A stretch of DNA of 47,788 nucleotides from assembly GCA_013360285.1 (NCBI GenBank), contig JABWCM010000076.1:1-47788 (forward strand), in the 5' to 3' direction. The notes beneath the pieces were generated by a model. It was given only the letters and a program-made list of their open reading frames with translations, searched no databases and was not told the DNA's origin. This DNA is from Myxococcales bacterium (GTDB taxonomy: Bacteria > Myxococcota_A > UBA9042 > JABWCM01). Shown here one piece after another: positions 1 to 8,906 of this stretch. Within the stretch, counting starts at the first letter, position 1; the number at the start of each line of letters is the position of its first letter. The position numbers and the translations under genes are program-made.

Positions 1-66
1 TGCGCTTGCGCCGGGGAGTTTCGGGAGTGGGGAGTGTGTCTTGCGTCATAACACGCTTGTACAGCG

Positions 67-103
67 GTTTTTTATTCCGTCAAGTTTTTCACAAACACCC
101 TCT
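67..103. repeat. End fragment of dispersed repeat family B
   Basis: The stretch reads, on the minus strand, AGAGGGTGTTTGTGAAAAA followed by a CTTGACGG-like segment. This matches the end of the fuller B copy at 24857-24959 (AGAGGGTGTTTGGGAAAAA). It abuts the stop codon of the toxin gene. Only one end is visible, so it is either a remnant or a copy whose other end lies before the window. Confidence 0.5.
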
Positions 104-428
104 AAGCCTGCAACAGACGCCGTTGTAGCAATGTTTGCATGTCGCGGCGACCGTCAGCGATCATCATGACGTAGGCATTTTCGGCCATAATCCGGTAGAC
201 AATGCGATAGGGTTTGAAAAATATCTCACGGTACTCGCGAAGCCCAATGGCCAGAAGTTCCTTCGGATAGGCGCCTCGTTCCGGGTTTTCAGACAGACTC
301 GAAAGAGCCTTTTCGATTTGATCGAGAACGTAATTCGTTTTTCCCGGCGCATCGTGAGAATCAATGTAGTCGTATAACTCTTCCAGGTCTCGGGAGGCAT
401 CGTCGGTCAGAAATACTTGGAAGGTCAT
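102..428 (-). CDS. ParE/RelE-family toxin of a toxin-antitoxin pair
   Basis: The 108-aa protein has the size and pattern of the RelE/ParE superfamily: an N-terminal strand (MTFQVFLTDDASRDLEELYDY), two helices with a Pro-rich turn (LSENPERGAYP), the conserved strand-turn around REYREIFFKPYRIVYRI and a final strand YVMMIADGRRDMQ. Members are either ribosome-dependent mRNA endonucleases (RelE) or gyrase poisons (ParE); the sequence alone does not decide, although the LEELYDYI helix is more typical of ParE. Its ATG overlaps the stop of the upstream antitoxin by one base (TGATG), so the two are translationally coupled. The 3' end abuts a repeat-family B fragment. Confidence 0.85.
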   Translation of the reverse strand: MTFQVFLTDDASRDLEELYDYIDSHDAPGKTNYVLDQIEKALSSLSENPERGAYPKELLAIGLREYREIFFKPYRIVYRIMAENAYVMMIADGRRDMQTLLQRRLLQA

Positions 429-703
429 CAGCGACTCTTACTCCGGTCACGAAGCCGCTGAACGACATCCCCGGCGGGTTGGACCTTGCCTTCCTCAATT
501 TGACGTGTGCCGAGTGCGAGAATCTTTAGAAGGGCCATGGTCTCCTGAGTTTGCTCATAACTTTCGATTCCCTGCATCACGACCTTGGCTTCGCCATTCT
601 GGGTGATGATCAGCGGTTCACCTGTCCCCGACAGGGTACGTACAATTTCTGCGGCATGGGCCTTCAGATAACTGATTGGTTTGATTTGACTTGATAACTT
701 CAT
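428..703 (-). CDS. Phd/YefM-family antitoxin
   Basis: A 91-aa protein. The N-terminal part (KLSSQIKPISYLKAHAAEIV, then GEPLIITQNGEAKVVM and a SYEQTQETMALLKIL helix) is the standard Phd/YefM DNA-binding domain; the C-terminal part is a flexible charged tail expected to wrap the toxin. The start at 703 is chosen because an AAGGAGG ribosome-binding site sits about 9 nt upstream; the in-frame ATG at 712 lies directly on that site and is unlikely to be used. It is first in the operon with the ParE/RelE toxin. Family members autorepress their own promoter, which would lie in the 704-927 intergenic stretch, though no operator was identified there. Confidence 0.85.
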   Translation of the reverse strand: MKLSSQIKPISYLKAHAAEIVRTLSGTGEPLIITQNGEAKVVMQGIESYEQTQETMALLKILALGTRQIEEGKVQPAGDVVQRLRDRSKSR

Positions 704-927
704 CACCACCATCCTCCTTTCATGACCAGATATAGTCCGAAAACAGGTCCACCTGTCAATCGGAAACACCATATAGTTCAAATCCCCCGAGCAGAATTAC
801 AAAATCCTTCATAAGATTCCGCTTTTCCCACCACCAACGGGGCGCGAACCGCCTTCCACAACCTTTCACACGTCGATCTACCACGATCTAGGCTCAGGAG
901 TTTATTTGAGATCTTCAGAATTGGGTC

Positions 928-1641
928 TCATTCACTCCATTTATCAATATCGGTCGGGGAAAAACCTGCGCCGATCAGCGTTTCGTACAGCTTGGTTTTC
1001 AACGTCGGGTCGATGGATGTTTCGTGGAGCTTCTTCAGCCATTCTTGCCACTTGAGCCGATCGTGTTGTTGAGCGCCGTACGTTTTTAAGCCAAGGAGGA
1101 CGATCCGGACCACCTCATTGGGAAATTGCGACAACAGGTCAGGATCTGCCTGTTCAAACGGCGGAAACCAGTTACACATGGCCTCAATGGTATGCGCACT
1201 TTCCGGAAGAGACTCAGCAAATGTTACAGCCTCGGCAAAAACTCCGGGAACCGCCAAATCGCCGAGCCAACCCATTATCGCATTGGCCTCGACCGAACCG
1301 ATTCCCACCGGTTTCCCGTCGAGTCGGCCTTGCCAATAATCGTGAAGCCATCGGTGCCATAACGTCGCCTTGGCATCATTTCCCGTCGACTCGTCGGAAA
1401 GATAGGTGTTGATAGAGGCTGCGACATCCGCGAAATCATCCCGCTCCAGGTGCTGCCACAATTCCCGGTACCACGTGGTGCTTTCGGATTGCTCCTTGAT
1501 GATAGAGAACAAAATGTAAACATAAAGTTCGAGAAACTTTTGGCGGTCACACCCAAGAGCATCCAGGCGGGTAACGGCGGTTTGGATGTGTGTCTTCAGC
1601 AAATCGAAATCTTCTGGACGGATATGCCACCTCTGCACCAC
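928..1641 (-). CDS. C-terminal part of the SIR2/DUF4020-like protein in a shifted frame
   Basis: This frame holds about 237 codons of protein-like, Trp-rich helical sequence (for example WHIRPEDFDLL, HRWLHDYWQGRLDG, FPNEVVRIVLLGL). It overlaps the end of the 1547-3757 gene by 95 bp in another frame. The overlapping end of the upstream frame becomes Arg-rich and low quality (PSRRFRFAEDTHPNRRYPPG), while this frame is open from about 1658 and gives sensible sequence. No ATG and no ribosome-binding site precede the GTG at 1641. The simplest reading is a frameshift between about 1550 and 1665 that splits one gene of about 940 codons. Alternatives are a sequencing error, programmed frameshifting, or a genuinely separate GTG-start gene. 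Confidence 0.6.
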   Translation of the reverse strand: MVQRWHIRPEDFDLLKTHIQTAVTRLDALGCDRQKFLELYVYILFSIIKEQSESTTWYRELWQHLERDDFADVAASINTYLSDESTGNDAKATLWHRWLHDYWQGRLDGKPVGIGSVEANAIMGWLGDLAVPGVFAEAVTFAESLPESAHTIEAMCNWFPPFEQADPDLLSQFPNEVVRIVLLGLKTYGAQQHDRLKWQEWLKKLHETSIDPTLKTKLYETLIGAGFSPTDIDKWSE

Positions 1642-3757
1642 GAGTATAATAGCCGCTAGTCACGGATATTGCCGAGTCAGAAGCGGTATTGTCACGCTGG
1701 GTCGTTTCCTCCGAAGGCGCGGGCGGTTGGTTTCGGTTGGCAACATCACGATAGCCCTCTTGGCGTGGCCCCGCCTCCATACGTTGAATAAACCCTTCGA
1801 CTTGCTGGAGAACGCCCGGCGAGGTGTGCGGAAGGGCATGCTCCCACATCGTCCATATTGCCTCATCCCAGTCGGCGTCATGGTATTCGAACTTCATGGA
1901 CCACAACACCTGCTGGTCGGCGGTCCAACACGAGGCGATCGCACGTACCACTGCGCAGCGCACCAAAGGCGAGGGTGAGCGTACTAACTCGTCGACCCAA
2001 AATTGAAAACCAGGTGAAGGATGGTCGGCAAGGTAGGACAAACACTTTCGAATGACCTCGACCTCAAAAACTTGGGTAAACGGGTAGGTGGATTCGCGCC
2101 ACCGAAATTCCGGAACGGTCCAAACTTTCTGGAACCGATGACGCGATTCTAAATAATCAACCATCAGGGGCAGAATCCGTGTCGGCCCGATGGATGTTTC
2201 ACCAAGAAAGCCATCGTCCCAAAACGACTTTATGGGCAGCGAGTTTCCTCTCTTCTTTTGTCGCGACCACCGTGGCAGAGCCCGATCTTCCACAAACCCC
2301 GGCGGAAATTGCGCTTGATCTTCGGCGCTCAGATCTTTCAGTGCAACGTCACCCGGTTCCACGACGGTAACGTCGTTACGGAACAAGAATGAATAGATAC
2401 GCCATTGGAGATGTAACTTAGGGATCTTTTTACATTGTCCGCCGATCATTTCTATCGAGTGCCGAATGTTGATGTCATGTCCGTCCGGAACCGTGTCCAG
2501 CAGCCACTCCGCCCATCGCTCAAAGTCATCTGCGGCCCAGGAAGCATTCCTGCCATAAAGGCGGAATGCAATGCTTTGCCACAACCGTCGGCTCGGTCGC
2601 CGACGGTTTTTGTGCAACACCGTGACTAAATCCACTCCGTGGTTTGGTGCCATACATCGGTCGGCCACCCATTGGATCAACGTTTCTGAAATGGATGCCG
2701 CTGCGGTAGATGTCGCTGTTTCGCCCGTGTGCTCATCGTGGGCACGATCAATGGCAAACAAACACCCCAAAAGACCATGTTCGTCGAGCCATGGGAGCCA
2801 TCGGACGTCAGCCGTGGTGGTGAACCATTTGAGCTTCGTCGCGTCCTGAAAAATCTCTCGAACCTGTCGTTCAGGTTCAGGGTTATCCGTTCCAGCGTTT
2901 TGTGGTGGTCCTTTTTGTGCAAGGTCTTGGACTTCCGTGCATCTGGCGGCAGTACTCAAATTGGCGGCTTTGGCGAAATCTTGGACTTGACCGAGAAGAC
3001 GGGAGTAGTCCGAGTTTTTGGACTGGTCAAATGCGATAGCTGAGATTCCAAGGTCGGCGAAGTGTTTGCTGACGTTCCGATCAGCAGGGGATTCCGGTTT
3101 ACCGACCATGGTAAACCGCCTGGCAGTACCTGGTGCTATCGCACGCGTTAAGTACTGCATGGGAATATCCCCGTAACTATAACCGACGAACAACACGGTG
3201 TAGGTCTGAAAAACGTCCACGAGAAACCGACTTGCCCACCCCTTAGTCAGATAAGCGCGCCCGTAGTCTCCGTCAGTCAGAACCATGTTTTTGGGGCTTT
3301 CCACATGTCCATGAAGGTATACCAGGCCGAAGAAATCATCGCCCGATGGCAATGCGGGGGCTGCAAAACGAGGGATCGTGTGATTGGGCCACGGCCCAAG
3401 TGCCGCTTTGTCAAAAAGGGGGTCAAAATTGGTGGTAATCAGCCTGACATTGTCGGGAGTTCCAAATATTCCGAGAAGCGTTCTGTGTAGGTCGGTTGGC
3501 TCTAAACCAGGCTTGCTCAACTCGTTGGCCGCGTTTTGGTGGACGTGCGTTCCACCATCGTGTGCTTTCCCCAAGAACACTTCAAGTTGCATGTTTTGGG
3601 GCGGTTTGCGGCCGGTGATGTTTTCGGCAAGGGTTCTGAAATCCGGCAGGTTGGCCGGTGGGCCCATGGATACCCCCGCACCGGCGAATACCACGAGCTT
3701 TCTTTTGACGGCTGCTTCCATCAATTCGGGAACTTTGGTGAGACAGTCGTAGGTCAT
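1547..3757 (-). CDS. SIR2-family NAD-binding defence-like protein (N-terminal part, DUF4020-like C-terminus)
   Basis: The N-terminal 250 residues form a SIR2-like Rossmann domain. The nucleotide-binding motif GAGVS is at residues 26-30, TTNFD at 108-112 (catalytic-site Asn110) and YLHGH at 147-151 (His149). SIR2 domains of this kind occur in anti-phage proteins that deplete NAD+. The long helical remainder resembles the DUF4020 region that often follows SIR2_2 domains. A GAGGAGG site lies 4-9 nt before ATG 3757, and the gene starts 9 nt after the stop of the AAA/DUF4143 ATPase gene, so the two form an operon. The last 35 or so residues look out of frame; the natural continuation is probably 928-1641. 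A role in abortive defence is an inference. Confidence 0.75.
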   Translation of the reverse strand: MTYDCLTKVPELMEAAVKRKLVVFAGAGVSMGPPANLPDFRTLAENITGRKPPQNMQLEVFLGKAHDGGTHVHQNAANELSKPGLEPTDLHRTLLGIFGTPDNVRLITTNFDPLFDKAALGPWPNHTIPRFAAPALPSGDDFFGLVYLHGHVESPKNMVLTDGDYGRAYLTKGWASRFLVDVFQTYTVLFVGYSYGDIPMQYLTRAIAPGTARRFTMVGKPESPADRNVSKHFADLGISAIAFDQSKNSDYSRLLGQVQDFAKAANLSTAARCTEVQDLAQKGPPQNAGTDNPEPERQVREIFQDATKLKWFTTTADVRWLPWLDEHGLLGCLFAIDRAHDEHTGETATSTAAASISETLIQWVADRCMAPNHGVDLVTVLHKNRRRPSRRLWQSIAFRLYGRNASWAADDFERWAEWLLDTVPDGHDINIRHSIEMIGGQCKKIPKLHLQWRIYSFLFRNDVTVVEPGDVALKDLSAEDQAQFPPGFVEDRALPRWSRQKKRGNSLPIKSFWDDGFLGETSIGPTRILPLMVDYLESRHRFQKVWTVPEFRWRESTYPFTQVFEVEVIRKCLSYLADHPSPGFQFWVDELVRSPSPLVRCAVVRAIASCWTADQQVLWSMKFEYHDADWDEAIWTMWEHALPHTSPGVLQQVEGFIQRMEAGPRQEGYRDVANRNQPPAPSEETTQRDNTASDSAISVTSGYYTRGAEVAYPSRRFRFAEDTHPNRRYPPGCSWV

Positions 3758-3766
3758 CCATCCTCC

Positions 3767-5233
3767 TCAGGCGTCAACGCCCCCGCCCATCCGCGCCGTA
3801 TTTCGGTACAGATTCGCTCCGATGGCATAGACATAAAGACTGGCTGGGATGAACTTGAAGCGAACGTTTCGGTATTGTACGTCGTTGTCGGTCACGGTGC
3901 GACTGGTGACTACCAGCGGTTCTTCGCCGATGCCCGGATGTTTGGCGGCGAACGTTACACACGCGTCCAGCTCCGAACGTACAGTGTAAGGCCGGTCACT
4001 CCACTTGATTTCTGTGGCCCACGAAGGTGTCTGCGTGTGGGTTGGAAGGTGGACTAAATCCACTTCCCCACCATTCCAGCGGGCGTAATACAACTTCGTT
4101 ATGTGGGTGTGCGACCACTGGCTCAACACCGCCGTTTCTGTCAATGGACCCATCTCTTTGGATTCCGCTGTCACCGGACCGAACAGGGCCGCCCTCATCG
4201 ACGGGTTGGTCAGATACACCTTAAACCACAGCGCCCGACGAAATCGGGTGGCGTTTTGGTCGATGCGTTCGATGCGGCTGACCAAAAATGCCGCCTCCAG
4301 GTATTCCAGATAACGGCGGACCGTGTTTTTTGCCACGCCGGATGATTGGCACAACTTGTCGGGGCTTACTTCGTTGGCTGTGTTGTAGGCAAGGGTGGTA
4401 AACAGGCGATTGAGTTCCTGAATGTCGCTGATTCCATACAGACTGGGCAAATCACGGAGCAGCACTTTATCGATAACGTCGCTTTTGATGTACTGATTTG
4501 GGTTTTCACGGATGGTTTTCGAAAATACCGCTTCGGGATAGCCGCCAAAGTTAAGATAGTTGATAAATTCAGCATTGAGCGCGTGGATGTCGGTGGTGGT
4601 GTATGGCCACACGTCAAGTGCGTGTTTTTCGTGTGGCAGGGTTCGGATCAATTCCTGTTCGCACCCGATAAATTGTAGATATTCCGCAAAGGTGAGTGGC
4701 GGCAGCACAAAATCGCTGAACCGACCGGCACCCGACTCCTGGCTTTTCAATCGTAAAGCCGCGGCCGCTGAACCGGTAGCGATAAATCGACACTCCAAAT
4801 ACGAATCGACCAGGGACTTTAAGTGAACCTCCCAATTGCGTAAATATTGGATTTCATCAAAAAAAACGAACAACTTGGCATGGCGGGGATGGCCGTGCAG
4901 GTCTTGAAACAATCCCAGGATTCTCTCGAGCGACAATCCCGTATAAACGGGCGTTTCCAGCGAGACGTACAGAATCGAAGCAGCCTCTACCCCCGTATCC
5001 AGAAGCGCCCGGATAGAGTGGTACAGCATAACGGTTTTCCCGACCCGACGCGGCCCCATCAGCACAATGGCGCGGCGTACGGTGGTATCCGCAACCAACG
5101 AATAAAACGATTCAAAATACTTCCGCCGCGGAGTTGTCTGGAAAACAACCTGTCCCACCCCGTGATCCTCCCACCACGGGTTGTCGAATTTTAAGCGAGC
5201 AATGATGTCGTGTTGGTCAATTTCAGCAAACAT
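3767..5233 (-). CDS. AAA_14 / DUF4143 ATPase
   Basis: A 488-aa protein of the common 'AAA_14 + DUF4143' family. Walker A is GPRRVGKT at residues 60-67, Walker B LFVFFDE at 121-127 with a following IQYLRNWE, and a sensor-like FIATGSAAA stretch follows. The second half has a winged-helix segment (residues 295-330, SGVAKNTVRRYLEYLEAAFL) and a DUF4143 nuclease-fold-like end (WNGGEVDLV and later EIKWSD, a PD-(D/E)xK-like pattern). Members are usually orphan ATPases of unknown role. AAGGA precedes ATG 5233. Only 9 nt separate its stop from the SIR2 gene, which suggests co-expression and possibly a two-protein defence unit. Confidence 0.85.
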   Translation of the reverse strand: MFAEIDQHDIIARLKFDNPWWEDHGVGQVVFQTTPRRKYFESFYSLVADTTVRRAIVLMGPRRVGKTVMLYHSIRALLDTGVEAASILYVSLETPVYTGLSLERILGLFQDLHGHPRHAKLFVFFDEIQYLRNWEVHLKSLVDSYLECRFIATGSAAAALRLKSQESGAGRFSDFVLPPLTFAEYLQFIGCEQELIRTLPHEKHALDVWPYTTTDIHALNAEFINYLNFGGYPEAVFSKTIRENPNQYIKSDVIDKVLLRDLPSLYGISDIQELNRLFTTLAYNTANEVSPDKLCQSSGVAKNTVRRYLEYLEAAFLVSRIERIDQNATRFRRALWFKVYLTNPSMRAALFGPVTAESKEMGPLTETAVLSQWSHTHITKLYYARWNGGEVDLVHLPTHTQTPSWATEIKWSDRPYTVRSELDACVTFAAKHPGIGEEPLVVTSRTVTDNDVQYRNVRFKFIPASLYVYAIGANLYRNTARMGGGVDA

Positions 5234-5419
5234 AACGTCCTTTAAAATTAATCGACAAGGTTAGTTTAGCGGATTGTGCAAACAAGGTCAACGCGCTGAC
5301 CTTAACGGGAACACGTGAGCGGGGTGTACTGAAATCATGACCCCGGGGTGCATTGCAAACGCCAGGGTTATGCACTTTTTTGTGATGCCTCCAGGTGTTT
5401 CCAGTGGCGTTGCCAATCA

Positions 5420-5584
5420 GAGAGGCTGTGAAAAAATAGCTGCGCGGCCTCTGGGCGGTGGCTTTGGGGCGGCTTGGCTCCGAAAAACCCTGCGCCATAT
5501 TCCCGGTATGACTCGGGTTTTTCAAAACCAATCCGCCGCCAAATCCACGCCCACAGTCCGCGCCCATATTCTTCACAAACTCAG
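5420..5584. mobile_element. Repeat family A, copy 1 (165-bp MITE-like element)
   Basis: This is a 165-bp non-coding element with imperfect terminal inverted repeats. The left end reads GAGAGGCTGTGAAAAAATAG and the right end, read on the minus strand, CTGAGTTTGTGAAGAATATG. The same element recurs at 13193-13357 and 46341-46505, each also 165 bp. Its right end supplies the TGA that closes the truncated transposase reading frame. Confidence 0.8.
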
Positions 5585-6741
5585 ACCCATTGCTGTAGGG
5601 CGGTCGTATCGGAGTGCAACGCGTGTCCCGCTTCCCATACGTGCTGCCGAACCTGCTGAATATCGATAATGGGAACGAGCGGTTCTCCCCAGAAGCATTC
5701 CTTGTTCTGCTGGATCAGGTAGGAGCTTCCGTCGGTGACCGAGACCACTGCTGTTCGGCGAAGGACGCCCTTGGTGGCCGCAGCGGCATGCTTTTTTGTC
5801 CCAAAATGCTCCCGCTCGTTCAGTGTGGCCACATACCGCGGATCCAGCAATGCGCCTCGACCAGGGCTTTCCTCTACGGCGTCTTCCTGCAAGTAGATCA
5901 TACCCATACACACCTCGCGGCCTCGCACCCGAGGGGAGCGGCCCACCGGTCCCATCGGGGAACCTTCCACCTCGGAAACCACACTATCTGGCTGATGACG
6001 CGTCGGATTGAGGTTGAGTTCGGAGACCTCTTTGCTCACCGGTTCGGCAGGTTCCGCGGAGGTCGCCTCGGTCGGTCCCGCCGTTGGCTTGAGCCGCGGT
6101 TGTTGTTCGGGTTTCCACGTCAGCACATGCACGCCGTCCATTTCCCCTACGCCGTATCCGTTCTCGCGCGCTCCGGCTCGGTGGGCGCCCGCGTATCCGT
6201 CCGAGTGTGGTTGGCGGTAGTGGGCCCAATGCTGTGCGGCCTGTTCACGAGCATGTTGTTCCAACTTCGCTCCGTCGCGATCCACCCAACGCTTGGCTGT
6301 GCTCTTGTCCTGACCCACCCCCCACAAATGCATCAACTCGTCGACGGCCTCCCCATACCCCAAGCGACAGGAAAGTCGCTCCGTAGCTTCTCGGATCTCC
6401 GCGCTATAACGACCGGCCGGCAGCTCCCAACGACAGCCCCTGTCCAGTTCAGTGCGACCACACTTCAGACACAACCAGCGCCGACGCCGATAGGATAGTC
6501 GCCCAAAGCGGCAAATGAATCGTTTGGCTTCAAAGCCTCGCGAGACTTGCTCACAACCGCAGCAACAATGGGATTCGCCTGCCTCCCGCGCTGCCGCTCG
6601 ATCGAGCAAGGACTGCATGGCCCGGCGACACACCTCCAACAGCGTGGCCATCAGCACGCCAACGAGCACTGCAATCGGAATTCCTTGACCTTGCTCAACG
6701 ACATCCGCGAGTTTCGCCAATTTCTGGACCATCGGCTCCAT
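5581..6741 (-). pseudogene. ISKra4-like transposase, 3'-truncated by repeat A
   Basis: The protein has a zinc-binding stretch (CCCGCEQ ... WLCLKCGRTELDRGCRWELP) and the later motif VVSVTDGSSYLI, then IIDIQQVRQHVWEAGHALHS. I associate these with ISKra4-family DDE transposases. The frame stops inside the terminal repeat of the 165-bp element A1, right after the ALHSDTT stretch, so the C-terminal part carrying the last catalytic region is missing and no continuation is visible beyond the element. The start is uncertain: ATG 6741 is the first ATG after a ribosome-binding-site hairpin, but the frame stays open to 6849. It is very probably inactive. Confidence 0.7.
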
Positions 6742-6780
6742 CACATATACAGTATCTACAGCGGCATCTTGCCGTTTTAT

Positions 6781-6815
6781 GGCGGTTCCTCCTTTTTTGC
6801 ACAGAAAGAACCGCC
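6781..6815 (-). promoter_or_regulatory. Hairpin enclosing a Shine-Dalgarno sequence upstream of the transposase
   Basis: GGCGGTTC (6781-6788) pairs with GAACCGCC (6808-6815), an 8-bp perfect stem with a 19-nt loop. On the minus strand the loop and 3' arm contain AAAAAAGGAGGAACC, so the best ribosome-binding site in front of the transposase would be partly sequestered. It could limit transposase translation or be a relic of the IS end. No ATG lies at the right distance from this site in the transposase frame. Confidence 0.4.
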
Positions 6816-7216
6816 ATGATTTTATCCAGAAAGCAACTTTTTGGCCCACTTTTTATACGCGCCTACCCGCCGCTTGACTCATACACCCAAGGTCAGCATC
6901 GAATTTGGTTATTTTGCGCCAAGCGGAACATGGAATCTCACCCTTCACCGACCAAGCCACCTTTGCGCCAAAGGGCGCATGGCCACGCTCAATCCCGCGC
7001 TCAAACTCTCAGGTCGGGCGCACGGCCAACCCTGGCGCTTGCAACGCAGCCCCAAGTGTGTTGACACGAAACGCCGACCTGGTAAAGTTGGACTGCCCCT
7101 GATGCGAGCGGTTTGGTTGTTGGGGAGTGACCGTTTGAGAAACCAGTCGGTTGTTTTGTTGGACCGGATTCCGCAAAAGCAACCCAAGTTTAATCCGTTC
7201 TGCACGTGGAGGCATT
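6816..7216. other. Intergenic region with no supported gene
   Basis: About 400 bp between the transposase and the HK97-like gene. Open frames exist on both strands, but they have no ribosome-binding site and give Arg/Pro/His-rich shadow sequence. I see no RNA gene or terminator. A promoter for the 7217 gene must lie here or within it. Confidence 0.4.
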
Positions 7217-8224
7217 ATGCTTCGTTCACTACGCCCTCAACCGCCAATTTGGGCCCGATCCCTTGCGGAATTGCCCCCCCCGCCAACCGGCGATTCGGGT
7301 TCGAATCACGCGTTAGGTGGCTTTCAGGACACCATTGACGCGTCACGACGCCTCTTTTTCGTCGGCTCCAACGAGCATGTGGCGGAGTTGTTGTGCGCAC
7401 TGCCGATGGTCCGCGTAAATCATGTTCAGGTCGACACCACCGGTCGAATGTACTTTGAAACGTCGACTTTGGAGGCGCCACCCACTGTGCCGACGTTCTA
7501 CACCGCTGCCGATCCTCCCGCGATCTTTACCCGGGCTCAGGAGACTGCACCTTCACGGGTGTACCTCGTCCGTATGGGGCTCAACGTGCCGGCGCTGGTC
7601 TTGGACAGCCGAGTTACCGACGACGTTTCGGCGTCCAATCCATCGTATTGGAAGGTGCAAAGCGCTGCCTATTCCGTTGTGCGACTCTTGGATGAAACCA
7701 TTGCCAACGGAACCGGATCACCCGACTTTGAAGGTTTGATGAACCTCTCCGGCATCACGCCGACTGCTCCGGGCTCCGATTTGGAAGCCACCATGGCACG
7801 AGCGCTGGTCCGCGTACATCCCAGCGGCAACGGGGCGGGAGACGGACCCCACTGCCTTATCGGCAACTCGGATTTGCTGGAACGCCTGATGCAGACCGAC
7901 ACCGCAAAATCCAATAGTTCGTGCGGGTTTCGGTACAACCTGAGCAGCGGACTATTTGTGTATCATTATCTCGGTGTGCCGTTTTATCGGTGCCCATTGC
8001 CTACCGACGGCAATGAAACAACGCTGTTTGCCGCAAACTTGGGCAAAACCGGCCTCCACCTGGAGTACGCCTATGGCTCTCCGGAGACGTTTGGAATCGC
8101 CGTCGATGACATTTTGGTCAATGGGACCAGTCCGCAAACCACCTACTATGTCCATGGTGCCTGGCGATTGGGGGTTTGGGAACCGGAAGGGCTGTGCAAA
8201 ATCACCGGTGTCGATTTGAGCTAA
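7217..8224 (+). CDS. HK97-fold major-capsid-like protein (orphan)
   Basis: A 335-aa protein starting at ATG 7217, with GGAGG 5 nt upstream. Its last 100 residues follow the order typical of HK97-fold capsid proteins: a helix ending in a strand (GPHCLIGNSDLLERLMQ), then a 'Y.GVPFYRCPLP' segment where capsids have 'y.G.Pi...d.iP', a TTLFAANLGKTGLHLEY strand, and a final pair of strands ending in LGVWEPEGLCKITGVDLS. No portal, terminase, protease or tail gene is nearby, so it is not a prophage. It might be an encapsulin-like shell, a domesticated capsid or an unrelated protein with a similar pattern. It is followed after 15 nt by another phage-like structural protein. Confidence 0.45.
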   Translation: MLRSLRPQPPIWARSLAELPPPPTGDSGSNHALGGFQDTIDASRRLFFVGSNEHVAELLCALPMVRVNHVQVDTTGRMYFETSTLEAPPTVPTFYTAADPPAIFTRAQETAPSRVYLVRMGLNVPALVLDSRVTDDVSASNPSYWKVQSAAYSVVRLLDETIANGTGSPDFEGLMNLSGITPTAPGSDLEATMARALVRVHPSGNGAGDGPHCLIGNSDLLERLMQTDTAKSNSSCGFRYNLSSGLFVYHYLGVPFYRCPLPTDGNETTLFAANLGKTGLHLEYAYGSPETFGIAVDDILVNGTSPQTTYYVHGAWRLGVWEPEGLCKITGVDLS

Positions 8225-8239
8225 GGAGAGGTGCACGCC

Positions 8240-8866
8240 ATGAGCTCTGACATCCTGTTCGACGACGATACCGTTGATCTCCGTGGCAAATTTGTCATGC
8301 TTGGCGCAAAAGACAATCCGTCGCACGTGGTCATTCGCGGGTCGGGTAAAACGCATCTGGTGGACTGCAACACGTTGCAAAGGTGGATGTGGATACGCGG
8401 CCAACTGAGGATCGACGCCAACGCCGGCGATGGACCGGAAACTTCGCCGATGGTCGTTCGTGACTCGGAAGGAGGGCCGCTGTTTCGGCTGACACAGGAT
8501 GGCGCCGTCGTAGTGGGTGGCGCCGAGAGTCAAGGGAAAAATTCCGCAGTCGGCAACGACGGTTCCGTGTTGCTGCGGCAGGCCAATGACAAAAAATCGA
8601 TCGAGTTGATTACCAACGACCGCGACGGAACAAACGCTGTCGTCATTTTCCAATCCCCTGCCGGCCACGCAAAATCGAAGGAAGCCATCGTCCTGAGGTC
8701 GGATGGCACGATCCATGTGGGTGGACCGGGATTGAACGGCAAGGTCTTTTTGTGGAACGAAAATGCGCAACAGTATGTCGATATCGGAAGCGCTCTGGCG
8801 GAGCACCGGGCGAAGATTCACCAACTGGAGGCCCAAGTTGCCCTGTTGATGGGAACGTTGTTGTAG
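8240..8866 (+). CDS. Beta-rich protein with C-terminal coiled coil (tail-fibre-like, unknown)
   Basis: A 208-aa protein with no signal peptide. It is built of short glycine-turned strands (for example GKFVMLGAKDNPSHVVIRG, GAVVVGGAESQG, GTIHVGGPGLNGKVFLWN), suggesting a beta-helix or fibre, and ends in a short heptad-like helix (AEHRAKIHQLEAQVALL) that could trimerise. This layout is common in phage tail fibres and other trimeric surface proteins. The AAGGAGAG site at 8224-8230 favours ATG 8240 over the GTG at 8231. It sits 15 nt downstream of the HK97-like gene and 40 nt upstream of the propeller-like gene, so the three probably form an operon. The function is unknown. Confidence 0.6.
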   Translation: MSSDILFDDDTVDLRGKFVMLGAKDNPSHVVIRGSGKTHLVDCNTLQRWMWIRGQLRIDANAGDGPETSPMVVRDSEGGPLFRLTQDGAVVVGGAESQGKNSAVGNDGSVLLRQANDKKSIELITNDRDGTNAVVIFQSPAGHAKSKEAIVLRSDGTIHVGGPGLNGKVFLWNENAQQYVDIGSALAEHRAKIHQLEAQVALLMGTLL

Positions 8867-8906
8867 GTTTCTGGGTTACCCCGCCAGCCGCAAGGAGCAA
8901 CGTCTT

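Noticed and set aside
5614..6498. A 294-codon plus-strand frame opposite the transposase
   Set aside because: The minus-strand frame has the zinc motifs and VVSVTDGS of a transposase; the plus-strand product is His/Arg-rich shadow sequence.
7288..7304. GGTTCGAATC, a tRNA T-loop-like word
   Set aside because: It lies in the HK97-like coding frame and no acceptor, D or anticodon arms can be formed around it.
7952..8836. A 294-codon open frame on the minus strand opposite the fibre-like gene
   Set aside because: It has no ribosome-binding site and spans the junction of two well-supported plus-strand genes.
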